Assembly: GCA_910587295.1 (NCBI GenBank)
Contig: CAJULP010000032.1
Span: forward strand, 1 to 54,953
Length of the DNA stretch: 54,953 bases
Source of the DNA: an uncultured Lachnospiraceae bacterium
GTDB taxonomy: Bacteria; Bacillota; Clostridia; Lachnospirales; Lachnospiraceae
Direction of reading: 5' to 3'
The notes under the pieces were generated by a model. That model saw only the letters and a list, made by a program, of their open reading frames with translations, searched no databases and was not told the DNA's origin. Positions 1-7,272 of the stretch are shown here, piece after piece (the first letter of the stretch is position 1; each line of letters opens with the position of its first letter). The position numbers and the translations under genes are program-made.

Positions 1-91
1 ATAACTTCTCTGTGGACTTAGCCTGAGTCTTTGTCGTAATCCCTAACATTCTGTTTGAGTTCATTGCTGTAAGATTGTGCTGTACTACCAT
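1..91 (-). CDS. Flagellin, 5' end only (runs off window)
   Basis: The first 30 codons of a flagellin gene enter from the left edge on the minus strand, starting at the ATG at 89-91. The translated start MVVQHNLTAMNSNRM is the D0 helix typical of flagellins and matches the start of the complete flagellin at 242-1282 residue for residue. An AAGGAGG ribosome site lies at about 98-105. The gene lies 150 nt downstream of hag in the same direction. I see no sigma-28 match between them, so it may be read from the hag promoter. The rest of the gene is outside the window. Confidence 0.9.
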   Translation of the reverse strand, partial: MVVQHNLTAMNSNRMLGITTKTQAKSTEKL

Positions 92-132
92 TATTTTTCC
101 TCCTTGAAATTTACGCCGCTTCCCTGCGTACG
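1..132 (-). repeat. Direct repeat covering flagellin start and SD region
   Basis: Bases 1-132 repeat at 1192-1324 with only two or three substitutions and one extra T in the run before the ribosome site. The repeat covers the first 30 codons of both flagellin genes, the Shine-Dalgarno sequence and about 27 nt of leader beyond it. It marks a recent flagellin duplication or ongoing gene conversion. Confidence 0.9.
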
Positions 133-146
133 CCTAATACTTTTTT

Positions 147-189
147 GCGGCTGAACCTTTGAATTCGCACGCATCCAAAAGCCAGCCGC
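147..189 (-). promoter_or_regulatory. Structured leader hairpin of the edge flagellin mRNA
   Basis: Read on the minus strand, GCGGCTG (189-183) pairs with CAGCCGC (153-147). Inside it, a second helix at 158-179 pairs TTTGGAT with ATTCAAA (one G-T pair) around a GTGC tetraloop, with one G-A mismatch. No U-run follows the stem in this direction, so it is not a terminator. The hag leader has the same structure at 1413-1455, with paired substitutions that keep the stem. Confidence 0.6.
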
Positions 190-241
190 TTAATTAAATC
201 ACTTCATTTTTCAATTACTTCATCACACCAAAACCGCTAAA

Positions 242-1282
242 TTAGCCAAGCAGTGAAAGTACACCCTGGTTAGACTGGTTAGCCTGTGCAAGCATTGCCT
301 GACCTGCCTGTGTAAGGATATTGTTGTTAGAATATCTAACCATCTCTGTAGCCATATCAGTGTCACGGATCTGGCTCTCTGCCGCTGTGGTGTTCTCAAC
401 AATGTTATCCAGGTTGCTGATGGTATGCTCAAGACGGTTCTGAATTGCACCAAGGTCTGACCTCTGCTGGGATACTGTCTTAAGAGCACTCTTTGCAAAT
501 GCGTTCAGTGCTGCGAAATCTGCTGCTGTAGGTGCATCATCTAATGTATTATTTGCAACGGTAGCTGGATCTGCTACATTAGCATTATTCTTTACTGTAT
601 CATCTTTAATATCTGCTTTCTTAAATGTGTAGAACTTACTAAGCATTTCAGATTTCAATTTAGTTTCATTACCCGTCTTATCATATTCTTCATAAGCAGT
701 AATTAACTTATCTGTGCTTGCAGCATCCGTTTCAAGATGGTTTACTTTAAATGTTGTACCAGCTGCTAAAGCGTTGCCAATCAATTCATTAGTATTCATA
801 TTAGCAATAGTAATTGCAATATGCTGGCCTGCTTCTGCACCAACCTGCAGACCTTTGTTCTTGAAAGAGCCATCCAGCAAACTCTGCTCATTAAATGTAG
901 TGGTTGACTGTACACGGTCAATCTCGCTCATCAGCTGTTTTACTTCTGACTGAATGTAAGAACGGTCTACTGATGTCAATGTTCCGTTTTCACCCTTTAC
1001 TGACAGCTCATTGATACGCTGTAACATATCATGTACTTCGTTCAAAGCGCCTTCTGCTGTCTGTACACAGGAGATACCGTCCGATGCGTTTGCGGATGCC
1101 TGAGTAAGGCCTCTGATCTGACGTCTCATCTTCTCGGAAATGGAAAGGCCTGCAGCATCATCTGCCGCACGGTTTACCTTGTAACCGGATGATAACTTCT
1201 CTGTGGACTTAGCCTGGGTCTTTGTCGTAATCCCTAACATTCTGTTTGAGTTCATTGCTGTAAGATTGTGTTGTACTACCAT
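242..1282 (-). CDS. hag: Flagellin (Hag/FliC)
   Basis: This is the major filament subunit, exported by the flagellar type III apparatus and assembled under the FliD cap. The protein has 346 residues. The N-terminal D0/D1 helices span roughly 1-140, with the hallmark RAADDAAGLSISEKMR region. A short variable D2 insert rich in Thr, Asn, Ala and Asp spans about 145-265. The C-terminal D1/D0 helices end in NNILTQAGQAMLAQANQ..LSLLG. It has no cleavable signal, as expected. The start has an AAGGAGG site seven to eight bases upstream. The leader is about 210 nt long, runs from a sigma-28 promoter and contains hairpins. The surface-exposed middle is the likely acceptor for the glycosyltransferases nearby. 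A second flagellin gene follows directly. Confidence 0.97.
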   Translation of the reverse strand: MVVQHNLTAMNSNRMLGITTKTQAKSTEKLSSGYKVNRAADDAAGLSISEKMRRQIRGLTQASANASDGISCVQTAEGALNEVHDMLQRINELSVKGENGTLTSVDRSYIQSEVKQLMSEIDRVQSTTTFNEQSLLDGSFKNKGLQVGAEAGQHIAITIANMNTNELIGNALAAGTTFKVNHLETDAASTDKLITAYEEYDKTGNETKLKSEMLSKFYTFKKADIKDDTVKNNANVADPATVANNTLDDAPTAADFAALNAFAKSALKTVSQQRSDLGAIQNRLEHTISNLDNIVENTTAAESQIRDTDMATEMVRYSNNNILTQAGQAMLAQANQSNQGVLSLLG

Positions 1283-1412
1283 TATTTTTTCCTCCTTGAA
1301 ATTTACGCCGCTTCCCTGCGTACGTTTGTTACTTTTTTATGCCTTTACATACCACAAGCAATGCTTGTAATATGCAACAATAGATAGTTTGGAAGTTTAC
1401 TTCCAAATACTT

Positions 1413-1455
1413 GCAGCTCCCCTTCGAGTTCGTACGCACCCGAAAGAGAAACCGC
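1413..1455 (-). promoter_or_regulatory. Structured leader hairpin of hag mRNA
   Basis: On the minus strand GCGGTTTCTC (1455-1446) pairs over ten positions with GGGGAGCTGC (1422-1413), using several G-U pairs. Nested within it, 1423-1444 forms a second helix (TTCGGGT with ACTCGAA) around a GTAC tetraloop. The leader at 147-189 folds the same way. Pair changes such as C-G to T-A and G-C to A-T between the two copies keep the inner helix, so the structure appears to be under selection. Confidence 0.65.
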
Positions 1456-1499
1456 TTATTTACTTTAGAAAGCACTATACTTTGCTTTACTTATTTGTT

Positions 1500-1526
1500 A
1501 TATCGGGCATTTATCTTAATACTTTA
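1500..1526 (-). promoter_or_regulatory. Sigma-28 (SigD/FliA) promoter of hag
   Basis: The minus strand reads TAAA, exactly 15 bases, then CCCGATAT. The flagellar sigma factor consensus is TAAA-N15-GCCGATAT, so only one base differs. The start of transcription would be near 1493, about 210 nt before the hag start codon. Promoters of the same form precede flaG (7805-7831) and flgM (16872-16898). Confidence 0.85.
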
Positions 1527-1591
1527 GTTATGTTTGCAAAAATTCCGGTAAACAAATCTTCCTTCCACCACTACCCCCTACTGGCATAAAA

Positions 1592-2245
1592 TTAATAATA
1601 TGTCCTTTTCCCGTTACTTTCAACAAAATATCTGGCATGTTCTTCCTCAACCGCATTGCTTTTAACATGAAACATCCCTACTCCGCCAATCCGTGGGAAA
1701 CGTTTATCTTTAACATACTCTATCGCATACACATTGTCAGCCCAATCCAAAAGCGAATTTGTGGCAGTCCGCACCTCAGCCAGACTTTCGGCCATCTCAG
1801 CAATCTTCTCCTTTACAACTCTCAGCCTGCTTTCTACTACCTTGATACACTCCTCTACTGATGTCAAACGACTACCTAGGGATACCAGTTGCTTTTCTAT
1901 AAAGTCTATGCGTTTTTCTACGGATTCCATACGTTTCTCTATAGAGTCTATGCGTTTTTCTATGGCTTCCATCCGCTTATCCATGGCTTCCATTCGCTTT
2001 TCTAACGCTTCCACACGGTTCTCTAGCGCCTCCATCCGCTCTTCCATGGCTTCCATTCGCTTTTCTAACGCTTCCACACGGTTCTCTAGCGCCTCCATCC
2101 GCTCTTCTATGGCTTCCATGCGGTTCTCTAGCGCCTCCATTCGCTCTTCCATAGCTTCCATTCGCTTATCCAGCCTGTTGACCGCACCCTTTATTTCTTT
2201 TAATTCCTGCAAAATCAATTCTTCTATTGTTTTTTCCATAATCAT
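1592..2245 (-). CDS. Heptad-repeat coiled-coil protein A
   Basis: This is a 217-residue protein of unknown function. Residues about 20-135 are at least 14 uninterrupted heptads of the form (R/K)(M/I/V)(E/D)(A/S)(M/L/I)E, a long parallel coiled-coil prediction. The C-terminal 70 residues hold LLDWADNVY, FPRIGG and a final EEEHARYFVESNGKRTYY segment. The same tail pattern (LLEWADAVY, LPRI, EEARFCVECGGERAYY) ends the small protein at 3787-4017, so the two are paralogues differing mainly in coil length. There is no signal peptide or membrane helix. An AAGGGA site precedes the chosen ATG. It sits just upstream of the hag promoter and diverges from a glycosyltransferase. A structural or scaffold role is possible but unproven. 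Confidence 0.75.
   Translation of the reverse strand: MIMEKTIEELILQELKEIKGAVNRLDKRMEAMEERMEALENRMEAIEERMEALENRVEALEKRMEAMEERMEALENRVEALEKRMEAMDKRMEAIEKRIDSIEKRMESVEKRIDFIEKQLVSLGSRLTSVEECIKVVESRLRVVKEKIAEMAESLAEVRTATNSLLDWADNVYAIEYVKDKRFPRIGGVGMFHVKSNAVEEEHARYFVESNGKRTYY
1983..2108 (-). repeat. 63-bp tandem duplication inside the coiled-coil gene
   Basis: Bases 1983-2045 and 2046-2108 are the same 63-bp unit, differing only at the last base. Each unit encodes three heptads. Shorter 21-bp similarity extends on both sides (about 1905-2170). The repeat keeps the reading frame, so copy-number change would lengthen or shorten the coil in three-heptad steps. Confidence 0.9.
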
Positions 2246-2567
2246 TCTATTCCCTTCATTTTTCTACCCCAAATCCCATCACCTGATATTGTCATGCTAA
2301 CATACGCACATTAAATTCACAATAGAAGATTTCATCCGTTAACATTATTCCGCAAAAGTTTACAATACAATATATGGTATGCTTTTTGCATTTTCCTTTT
2401 CGTTTACACAGTATATAGTGCCTGCCATTATTCTGCACATGAATATATCATTAAATTTTCTACACGTTATCACCCCAAAACAGTTTAATTGCTATACCCA
2501 AACCTGCTTCTCCTATGTTATGATAATATTCACGGCATCAATATTACCAACCGCGCAGGAGGAACCT
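2246..2567. promoter_or_regulatory. Divergent intergenic region with an operator-like dyad
   Basis: This 322-bp AT-rich stretch separates the minus-strand coiled-coil gene from the plus-strand glycosyltransferase. It must hold both promoters, but I see no convincing sigma-70-type or sigma-28 match. A 14-bp dyad, CACAGTATATAGTG, lies at 2407-2420. Close relatives lie upstream of the second coiled-coil gene at 4129-4142 and 4170-4183. I see no RNA gene here. Confidence 0.4.
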
Positions 2568-3785
2568 ATGAACATACTTTTTCACCGATATGGCAGCATC
2601 TGCGAGCCGGATATCATGGAAGCGTTTCAATCTTTAAATTTTACAGTTATTGAGGAAGACTTGGAAATAAGCCAGAAATCCATTGATGGAGAAAAACGGG
2701 TCAGTATCCTTGCCGAAAAGATCCTGACCGAAAATCCTGTTTTTGTATTCAGCATCAATTATTTCCCTTATATATCGGAAATCTGTCAGCGATTACATGT
2801 ACTTTATGTCTGCCTGAGTGTGGACTGTCCGGTGCTTGAGCTTTTTTCCGCCACAATCCGCAACAGCTGCAACCGGATCTTTTTATTTGACTACAACCAA
2901 TATCTCCAAATTCACGAGGAAAACCCCGGGTGTATTTTCCACCTGCCTTTGGGAAGCAACACAGACCGCTGGAACAATATCATTGACCCGTTAGCGGAAA
3001 CCGAACCTGATAGCCCATCCTGTCTTACCGGCAGCGCCAAGGACAAGCGATGGAAATACGACGTTTCCTTCATCGGCTCCCTCTATACGGAAAAAGCTTC
3101 TTATGCAAAGCTTCCCCTCTCCGATTTTGACCGGGGCTTTGCGGACGGGTTAATGGAAGCCCAGCTTAAGCTGCCTGCGTTAAGCCTGATCGAAGCGGCG
3201 CTTCCCGATTTCCTGACCCAGGCTTTCAAAAACGCCGCACCCGGCTTCCACGGACTGCCGGATGCCATCCAAAACACGGACGCCTATGTGGCAGCCAATT
3301 ATTTCTTAGGGATGCGAATCTCTGAGCTGGAGCGGATTCGTACTTTAAATGCCCTTGGAGAAACCTTCCGGGTAGACTTGTTCACCAGAAGCGATACATC
3401 TTCTTTAAAGAATGTGCACTGCCATGATGGGGTCTCCACCCACAGGCAGATGCCGGAAATTTTTTACCGCAGTAAAATTAATTTGAACATCACGATGCGT
3501 CCGATCCAGACAGGGCTTCCCCAGCGTATCTGGGACGTGCTGGGCTGCCGCGGGTTCCTTTTAACTAATTATCAGGCAGAAATCCCTGATTATCTGGAAA
3601 TCGGTTCTGACGTAGACTGTTTTGAAAATCTGGCGGAATTAAAAGAGAAAACTGCCTTCTACCTTGCCCATGAAGATATCCGGCTGGCTATCGCTGAGCA
3701 TGGTTATCACACTGTGAGGGAAAAACATACCTGCCTGCATAGGGTTATTACTATGTTAAATACCGTTTTCCCTGCCAATCCATAA
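2568..3785 (+). CDS. CgeB-like glycosyltransferase (DUF3880 / GT1-type)
   Basis: This 405-residue cytoplasmic protein resembles the CgeB family: an N-terminal DUF3880-like Rossmann half (FSINYFP, YVCLSVDCP, LPLGSNTDRW) and a C-terminal GT-B donor half (about 290-395). The C-terminal half has LNITMRPIQTGLPQRIWDVLG and GFLLTNYQAEIPDY. The minus-strand gene at 8920-10110 is a clear paralogue with the same motifs. I start it at the ATG at 2568, because GCAGGAGGA sits seven bases before it and the homology with the paralogue begins there. The longer in-frame start adds an unrelated hydrophobic stretch. It is the only plus-strand gene of the left flagellar region and ends one base from the convergent coiled-coil gene. 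Its context suggests flagellin or filament glycosylation. Confidence 0.8.
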   Translation: MNILFHRYGSICEPDIMEAFQSLNFTVIEEDLEISQKSIDGEKRVSILAEKILTENPVFVFSINYFPYISEICQRLHVLYVCLSVDCPVLELFSATIRNSCNRIFLFDYNQYLQIHEENPGCIFHLPLGSNTDRWNNIIDPLAETEPDSPSCLTGSAKDKRWKYDVSFIGSLYTEKASYAKLPLSDFDRGFADGLMEAQLKLPALSLIEAALPDFLTQAFKNAAPGFHGLPDAIQNTDAYVAANYFLGMRISELERIRTLNALGETFRVDLFTRSDTSSLKNVHCHDGVSTHRQMPEIFYRSKINLNITMRPIQTGLPQRIWDVLGCRGFLLTNYQAEIPDYLEIGSDVDCFENLAELKEKTAFYLAHEDIRLAIAEHGYHTVREKHTCLHRVITMLNTVFPANP

Positions 3786-3786
3786 T

Positions 3787-4017
3787 TTAATAATATGCCC
3801 TTTCCCCTCCGCACTCAACGCAGAATCTGGCTTCTTCCTTTGGAACCTGGTTATCCTTAGGATGCAAGGCTATTATCCTGGGCAGTTCCCGGCGATTGGT
3901 TTCAAATTGATATACCGCATCCGCCCACTCAAGAAGGTCATTAATGGATTTCTTCATTTCCTGCATTTCTTTTTTCATACTCAAAATTGTTTCTTCCGTA
4001 CATAAATTCTCTTCCAT
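3787..4017 (-). CDS. Small coiled-coil protein B, paralogue of protein A
   Basis: This is a 76-residue protein of unknown function. A short acidic helix with MKKEMQEMKKS is followed by LLEWADAVYQFE, LPRI and a tail EEARFCVECGGERAYY. The same elements in the same order end the long coiled-coil protein at 1592-2245, and the last 60 bp of the two genes are still similar as DNA. I chose the ATG at 4015-4017 because AAGGGAG lies eight bases upstream. Upstream in-frame ATGs at 4023 and 4041 are too close to, or before, that site. Paired Cys residues in the tail (CVEC) might bind metal, but protein A has FVES there, so this is not a family trait. Confidence 0.65.
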   Translation of the reverse strand: MEENLCTEETILSMKKEMQEMKKSINDLLEWADAVYQFETNRRELPRIIALHPKDNQVPKEEARFCVECGGERAYY

Positions 4018-4330
4018 ACACATTTCTCCCTTCGCTTTCATTTGTTGACTATTTTACGTTATCATATATTCGGTTTCTATTCAAGTTATGCTTTCCTATA
4101 TCAATTTCCATCTTGGCAAATTCCACAACACAAGATATTGTGCCTTCTTTTACTGTCTTTCCACTTCAACACTATATATTGTGCCATCTCCCACTCAACT
4201 CCCAATCAGCCCGTTTATTTTTCTACATACGACAAATTATAATATCGTACTTTGATACCACAACCATTAAAAAGTATCAAAGAAAGCAGCCTGGCTTCTC
4301 CCTTGCCAGGCTGCTTTAATAAATCCTATA
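4018..4330. promoter_or_regulatory. Intergenic region: two operator-like dyads and a terminator
   Basis: This 313-bp stretch has no credible gene. Two dyads, CACAAGATATTGTG (4129-4142) and CACTATATATTGTG (4170-4183), lie 41 bp apart centre to centre, about four helical turns. They sit 115-170 bp upstream of coiled-coil gene B. A strong terminator hairpin closes the flagellar operon at 4283-4317. I see no clear promoter for gene B. Confidence 0.45.
4283..4317 (-). terminator. Rho-independent terminator of the flaG-fliD-fliS operon
   Basis: A 13-bp perfect stem (AAAGCAGCCTGGC with GCCAGGCTGCTTT) encloses a nine-base loop. On the minus strand it is followed by TTTGATACTTTTT, giving an interrupted U-run. 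It begins about 14 nt after the stop codon of the last gene of the operon. Confidence 0.85.
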
Positions 4331-4801
4331 TTATTTCTTTTTATCCAGGAAAAAGGAATCCGTCTTATTGTTCATATTCTGGTAGTATCCATAAGCTGCC
4401 TTGGATGACTTCCTGACCTTTCCCAAATCCTGCCGCTGTCTCGCAAAATAACTTTCCAAAAGAGCTTTGTTCCGGCTTTCCTCAGCCTGGATAGACACGC
4501 TCTTATCCGTAATCTCACTGATCAGCTCCTGCATGCGCCTGATCTGCACAGCATATTTGCTCTTATCCACAAGAAGCTCTTCTTTTACCCGGTCATATAA
4601 AACCTCAAAGCCTTCGTCTAATTTGTTCAACTCTTCCACATAGATATCTTTCTCATCTACGGTCCGGTCAAACGCCTCCATATCGAGCTCTTCCCGCTTT
4701 AACGTCTGCGTCTGAACGGAATTGATTTCTTCAATATGTTTTAAGGCGGCCAGCTTCTTTTCCAGGCTTTCTTCCAGAATGCTCAAGTAACTATTTAACA
4801 T
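4331..4801 (-). CDS. FliT/FlgN-like flagellar chaperone
   Basis: A 156-residue, almost wholly helical, charged protein without signal peptide. It follows fliS with a seven-base overlap, the place where fliT lies in many flagellar operons. The helices contain heptad-like spacing (SLEKKLAALKHIEEIN, DEKDIYVEELNKLDEGFE), as in FliT and FlgN export chaperones. Sequence similarity alone is weak in this family, so the assignment rests on size, helical make-up and position. It would keep a hook-cap or filament-cap protein unfolded for export. It is the last gene before the terminator at 4283-4317. Confidence 0.65.
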   Translation of the reverse strand: MLNSYLSILEESLEKKLAALKHIEEINSVQTQTLKREELDMEAFDRTVDEKDIYVEELNKLDEGFEVLYDRVKEELLVDKSKYAVQIRRMQELISEITDKSVSIQAEESRNKALLESYFARQRQDLGKVRKSSKAAYGYYQNMNNKTDSFFLDKKK

Positions 4802-5184
4802 ACGACTCCTTTCTCACGGTTGATACGCATCACTTCTTTCCACGTATCCCTCATAGAGCGCAGATGTTCCAGCACTTCATTCAGGATTTCTTCATCCTTT
4901 TTCACATTGGCCTGAATCAACCTTCCCTCAAGATATTCATAAACCCGGTCAAAATCCTTTGCCACCGGATATTTCATATCCAAAGTCATCCTGAAATGTT
5001 CTATGATCTTCTGGGTCTTTTGGATGTTCTTGTGAGCTTTCTCAATATCCTTCTGCTGTACCGCCGAAATGGCGATATTGCAGAATTTGATAGCGCCTTC
5101 GTAGAGCATCAGGGTAAGCTCCGACGGCGTTGCCGTCAGAATCTTACTGTTATTATACTGCGCATAGGCATTGGGTAATGGCAT
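4795..5184 (-). CDS. fliS: Flagellin export chaperone FliS
   Basis: A 129-residue four-helix bundle protein that binds the C-terminus of flagellin and stops it polymerising in the cytoplasm. It starts with NAYAQYNNSKILTATPSELTLMLYEGA, the family signature (residues 5-31), and continues with the usual EHFRMTLDM and YEYLEGRLIQAN segments. AGGAGG lies eight bases before the ATG. In Bacillus, FliS also takes part in the FliW-CsrA-flagellin switch, and both partners are in this window. It lies between fliD (four bases upstream) and the FliT-like gene. Confidence 0.95.
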   Translation of the reverse strand: MPLPNAYAQYNNSKILTATPSELTLMLYEGAIKFCNIAISAVQQKDIEKAHKNIQKTQKIIEHFRMTLDMKYPVAKDFDRVYEYLEGRLIQANVKKDEEILNEVLEHLRSMRDTWKEVMRINREKGVVC

Positions 5185-5188
5185 GTCG

Positions 5189-7258
5189 TCAGCCTCCTAA
5201 TAAGCTTGTTACCGCATTTGCGTTAGACTGCATCTTCGCTAATGCTGTTTCCATTGCAGAGAACTTTTTGTACCACTTATCTTCGTAAGCTTGCAATTTC
5301 TTTTCTGCATCCGCAATCTTAGACTTATAACTGTCATAGTCTTCTTTCATCTTCTTGTCATCATACACGGTATTGATGCTGCTGTAATCCGTCCTGCCCA
5401 TCAGATCATTCATCTTGCCGTGCAGGCTCTGTGAAAGCTGGGTAAAGAAGCTGATAACGGAATCAGGGTCTGTCTGGATCATATCCATCAGAGTGTTGTC
5501 TTTGTTCTTTAATAAGTCTTCGTCCTCATCACCGTTGATGTGGTAAGCATTCTTTTCATTATCTGCCGCATTGAAATACCCTAACGTTTCAATACCGAAA
5601 TCAGATAAGTACATATTCTTTCCGTTCACGGAAAAACCGGATAACATGATCTGTTTCATTGCACTGGAAACGGAACTCAGCGTAGAGTCACGGCGAAGCA
5701 GGGAATCTTTGATCTTCTTTTCCCACTTTTCAACTTCCGTATCGCTCATGGAGTCCTTTTCTTCGTCGGTAAGCGGCTCGTAACCCTTTGCGGATTCCGC
5801 ATTGTAAAGCTTATCCATCTCATTGATCACAGAGCTGTATTCCTTGATAAAATTCTTGATCATGTCATAGATGCCGCTGACATCGTTTTCTGTGGTCAGG
5901 GTGATCTTTTCGCCGTTTGTCTCCCCTTTACAGGTAATGGTAAGACCATTGACTTCAAAGGTATTCTTATCGGAAGTATATATAGCTCCATTTAACAGGA
6001 TCTCCGCATCCTGGCCCGCAATCTTGGTCGCATTGCCCTTATTCGTATCCCAGCCTGCCAGCTCAGCTAACGCCTGGTCGATCTTCCCCTGCACATAATC
6101 ATCCGCTTCCTGCGTAAGCTTAGCGCCGGGTGTGCCAGCCTTGCCGTCCGCATCCACATTCAGGTAATCCGCACTGTTTAACTCGGTGATCCTGGCATTG
6201 CTTTCTTCAAGCGCTTTCTTGTTTGTATCATAACCTTCCAGATAGGAAAGCTCACTCTCCGCTTTAACGATCTTCTCTTTCAGAGCTTCCTTATCAGCAT
6301 CTGTAAGGGGCGAATTTTCAGCCTCTAAATCCTTTTTCCACTGCTCTACGTCCGCCTTTAAGCTGTCTATCCTGTTCTTCCTGTCTGTATCGTCTGTAAT
6401 ATCAACGCTCTCGCCAAATTCCTTCTTGTAAGCTTCCGTCAGACTTTCCTGATTTTTGGTAAGATTTTCTACCCTTTTTACCAGGCTGTCACGCTCAGCG
6501 GTATAGGACTTAATAAGCGCTTCTATCCTCGCCTGTACCGCTTCACCCCTCTTAGCCGGGTCTGAAGCCAGATCCGCATATTTCTGGTAAGCGGCCTTCG
6601 CATCATCGTCATACACCGCAAGTCCCAGCTTCTTTAAAGCATCCGCACCATCACCATTGCTTGCCGTAATGGTAAAATCCTTAGCCTTACCGGTTCCTGT
6701 GGAGCCTATATAAAGCCTCTGGTTCGTGGCATCAAAATTAGCCTTGACACCGGCGGACTGCAGCTTATCCACCAGGTTATTGATGGTCATATTCTCATCA
6801 ACCGTGATATCAACCTTCTTATTGCCCACTGCGATCTCAAGCTTGCTGCCTGCCGCAATTCCAAGAGTATCCACCAGCTTGCTGCCGGAAGTCACTCTTT
6901 TTCCGTCCTTATCCGTGATCGTGCCGCCTGTCAGATAGCCGGCCTTTGCCATCTTGTTGATTTCCAGTTCCTGGACGCTGTCCATGGCATTGTCCTTCGT
7001 GGATACGCTTACCAGGTTGCTGTTAGATACATTGGTCCTCTTTTTCATGTAAGAAGACTGGTAAACCAGGTTATCCAATGTTCCTGTGTACAGCTTATAG
7101 ATCTTGCTGTTCAGCTCTTTCCACACATCCTGCTTCCATTCCAATCTGGTCTGTTCTTTTTTCAGTTTATCCACCTTGATCTTCTTTGCAGATACCAGCT
7201 CCTGAATAATTGTTTCTGTATCAAGTCCGGACATCATGCCGGTCACACGCATTGGCAT
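5189..7258 (-). CDS. fliD: Flagellar filament cap protein FliD (HAP2)
   Basis: FliD forms the pentameric cap at the filament tip and helps insert flagellin. The N-terminal segment VTGMMSGLDTETIIQELVSAKK (residues 5-26) and KKEQTRLEWKQDVWKELN match the FliD_N domain. The C-terminal helices have KMNDLMGRTDYSSINTVYDDK and a final QSNANAVTSLLGG. At 689 residues it is longer than the roughly 500 of Bacillus FliD. The extra length is in the central exposed domains, including a charged helical insert around residues 215-390. Such variable domains often vary with adhesion or glycan modification. AGGAGG lies ten bases before the start. It is co-transcribed with flaG and fliS. Confidence 0.95.
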   Translation of the reverse strand: MPMRVTGMMSGLDTETIIQELVSAKKIKVDKLKKEQTRLEWKQDVWKELNSKIYKLYTGTLDNLVYQSSYMKKRTNVSNSNLVSVSTKDNAMDSVQELEINKMAKAGYLTGGTITDKDGKRVTSGSKLVDTLGIAAGSKLEIAVGNKKVDITVDENMTINNLVDKLQSAGVKANFDATNQRLYIGSTGTGKAKDFTITASNGDGADALKKLGLAVYDDDAKAAYQKYADLASDPAKRGEAVQARIEALIKSYTAERDSLVKRVENLTKNQESLTEAYKKEFGESVDITDDTDRKNRIDSLKADVEQWKKDLEAENSPLTDADKEALKEKIVKAESELSYLEGYDTNKKALEESNARITELNSADYLNVDADGKAGTPGAKLTQEADDYVQGKIDQALAELAGWDTNKGNATKIAGQDAEILLNGAIYTSDKNTFEVNGLTITCKGETNGEKITLTTENDVSGIYDMIKNFIKEYSSVINEMDKLYNAESAKGYEPLTDEEKDSMSDTEVEKWEKKIKDSLLRRDSTLSSVSSAMKQIMLSGFSVNGKNMYLSDFGIETLGYFNAADNEKNAYHINGDEDEDLLKNKDNTLMDMIQTDPDSVISFFTQLSQSLHGKMNDLMGRTDYSSINTVYDDKKMKEDYDSYKSKIADAEKKLQAYEDKWYKKFSAMETALAKMQSNANAVTSLLGG

Positions 7259-7272
7259 AGTTTTAATACCTC

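Larger units (their letters stand above)
1283..1591 (-). promoter_or_regulatory. hag leader and upstream region
   Basis: This non-coding stretch holds the hag ribosome site (about 1290-1298), three hairpins and the sigma-28 promoter (1500-1526). The hairpins are 1354-1368 (ACAAGC/GCTTGT), 1388-1407 (TTTGGAAG/CTTCCAAA with a four-base loop) and the long conserved one at 1413-1455. The first two are absent from the leader of the edge flagellin. The GGA-containing ribosome site is where CsrA would be expected to repress translation by analogy with Bacillus subtilis hag. That role is inferred from the family. Confidence 0.6.

Noticed and set aside
147..189. Terminator after hag
   Set aside because: The stem is followed by A residues, not T, in the direction of transcription; it matches a leader hairpin instead.
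1983..2108. CRISPR-like repeat array
   Set aside because: The units are contiguous, without spacers, and encode in-frame heptads.
1734..2300. Plus-strand open frame of 188 codons rich in Ser, Met and Arg
   Set aside because: It is the antisense of the heptad-repeat gene; its SMRFS/ASIRS repeats mirror the coil repeats. No ribosome site or family match.
2379..2567. N-terminal extension of the CgeB-like gene with a hydrophobic stretch
   Set aside because: Homology with the paralogue starts at the ATG at 2568, which has its own strong ribosome site.
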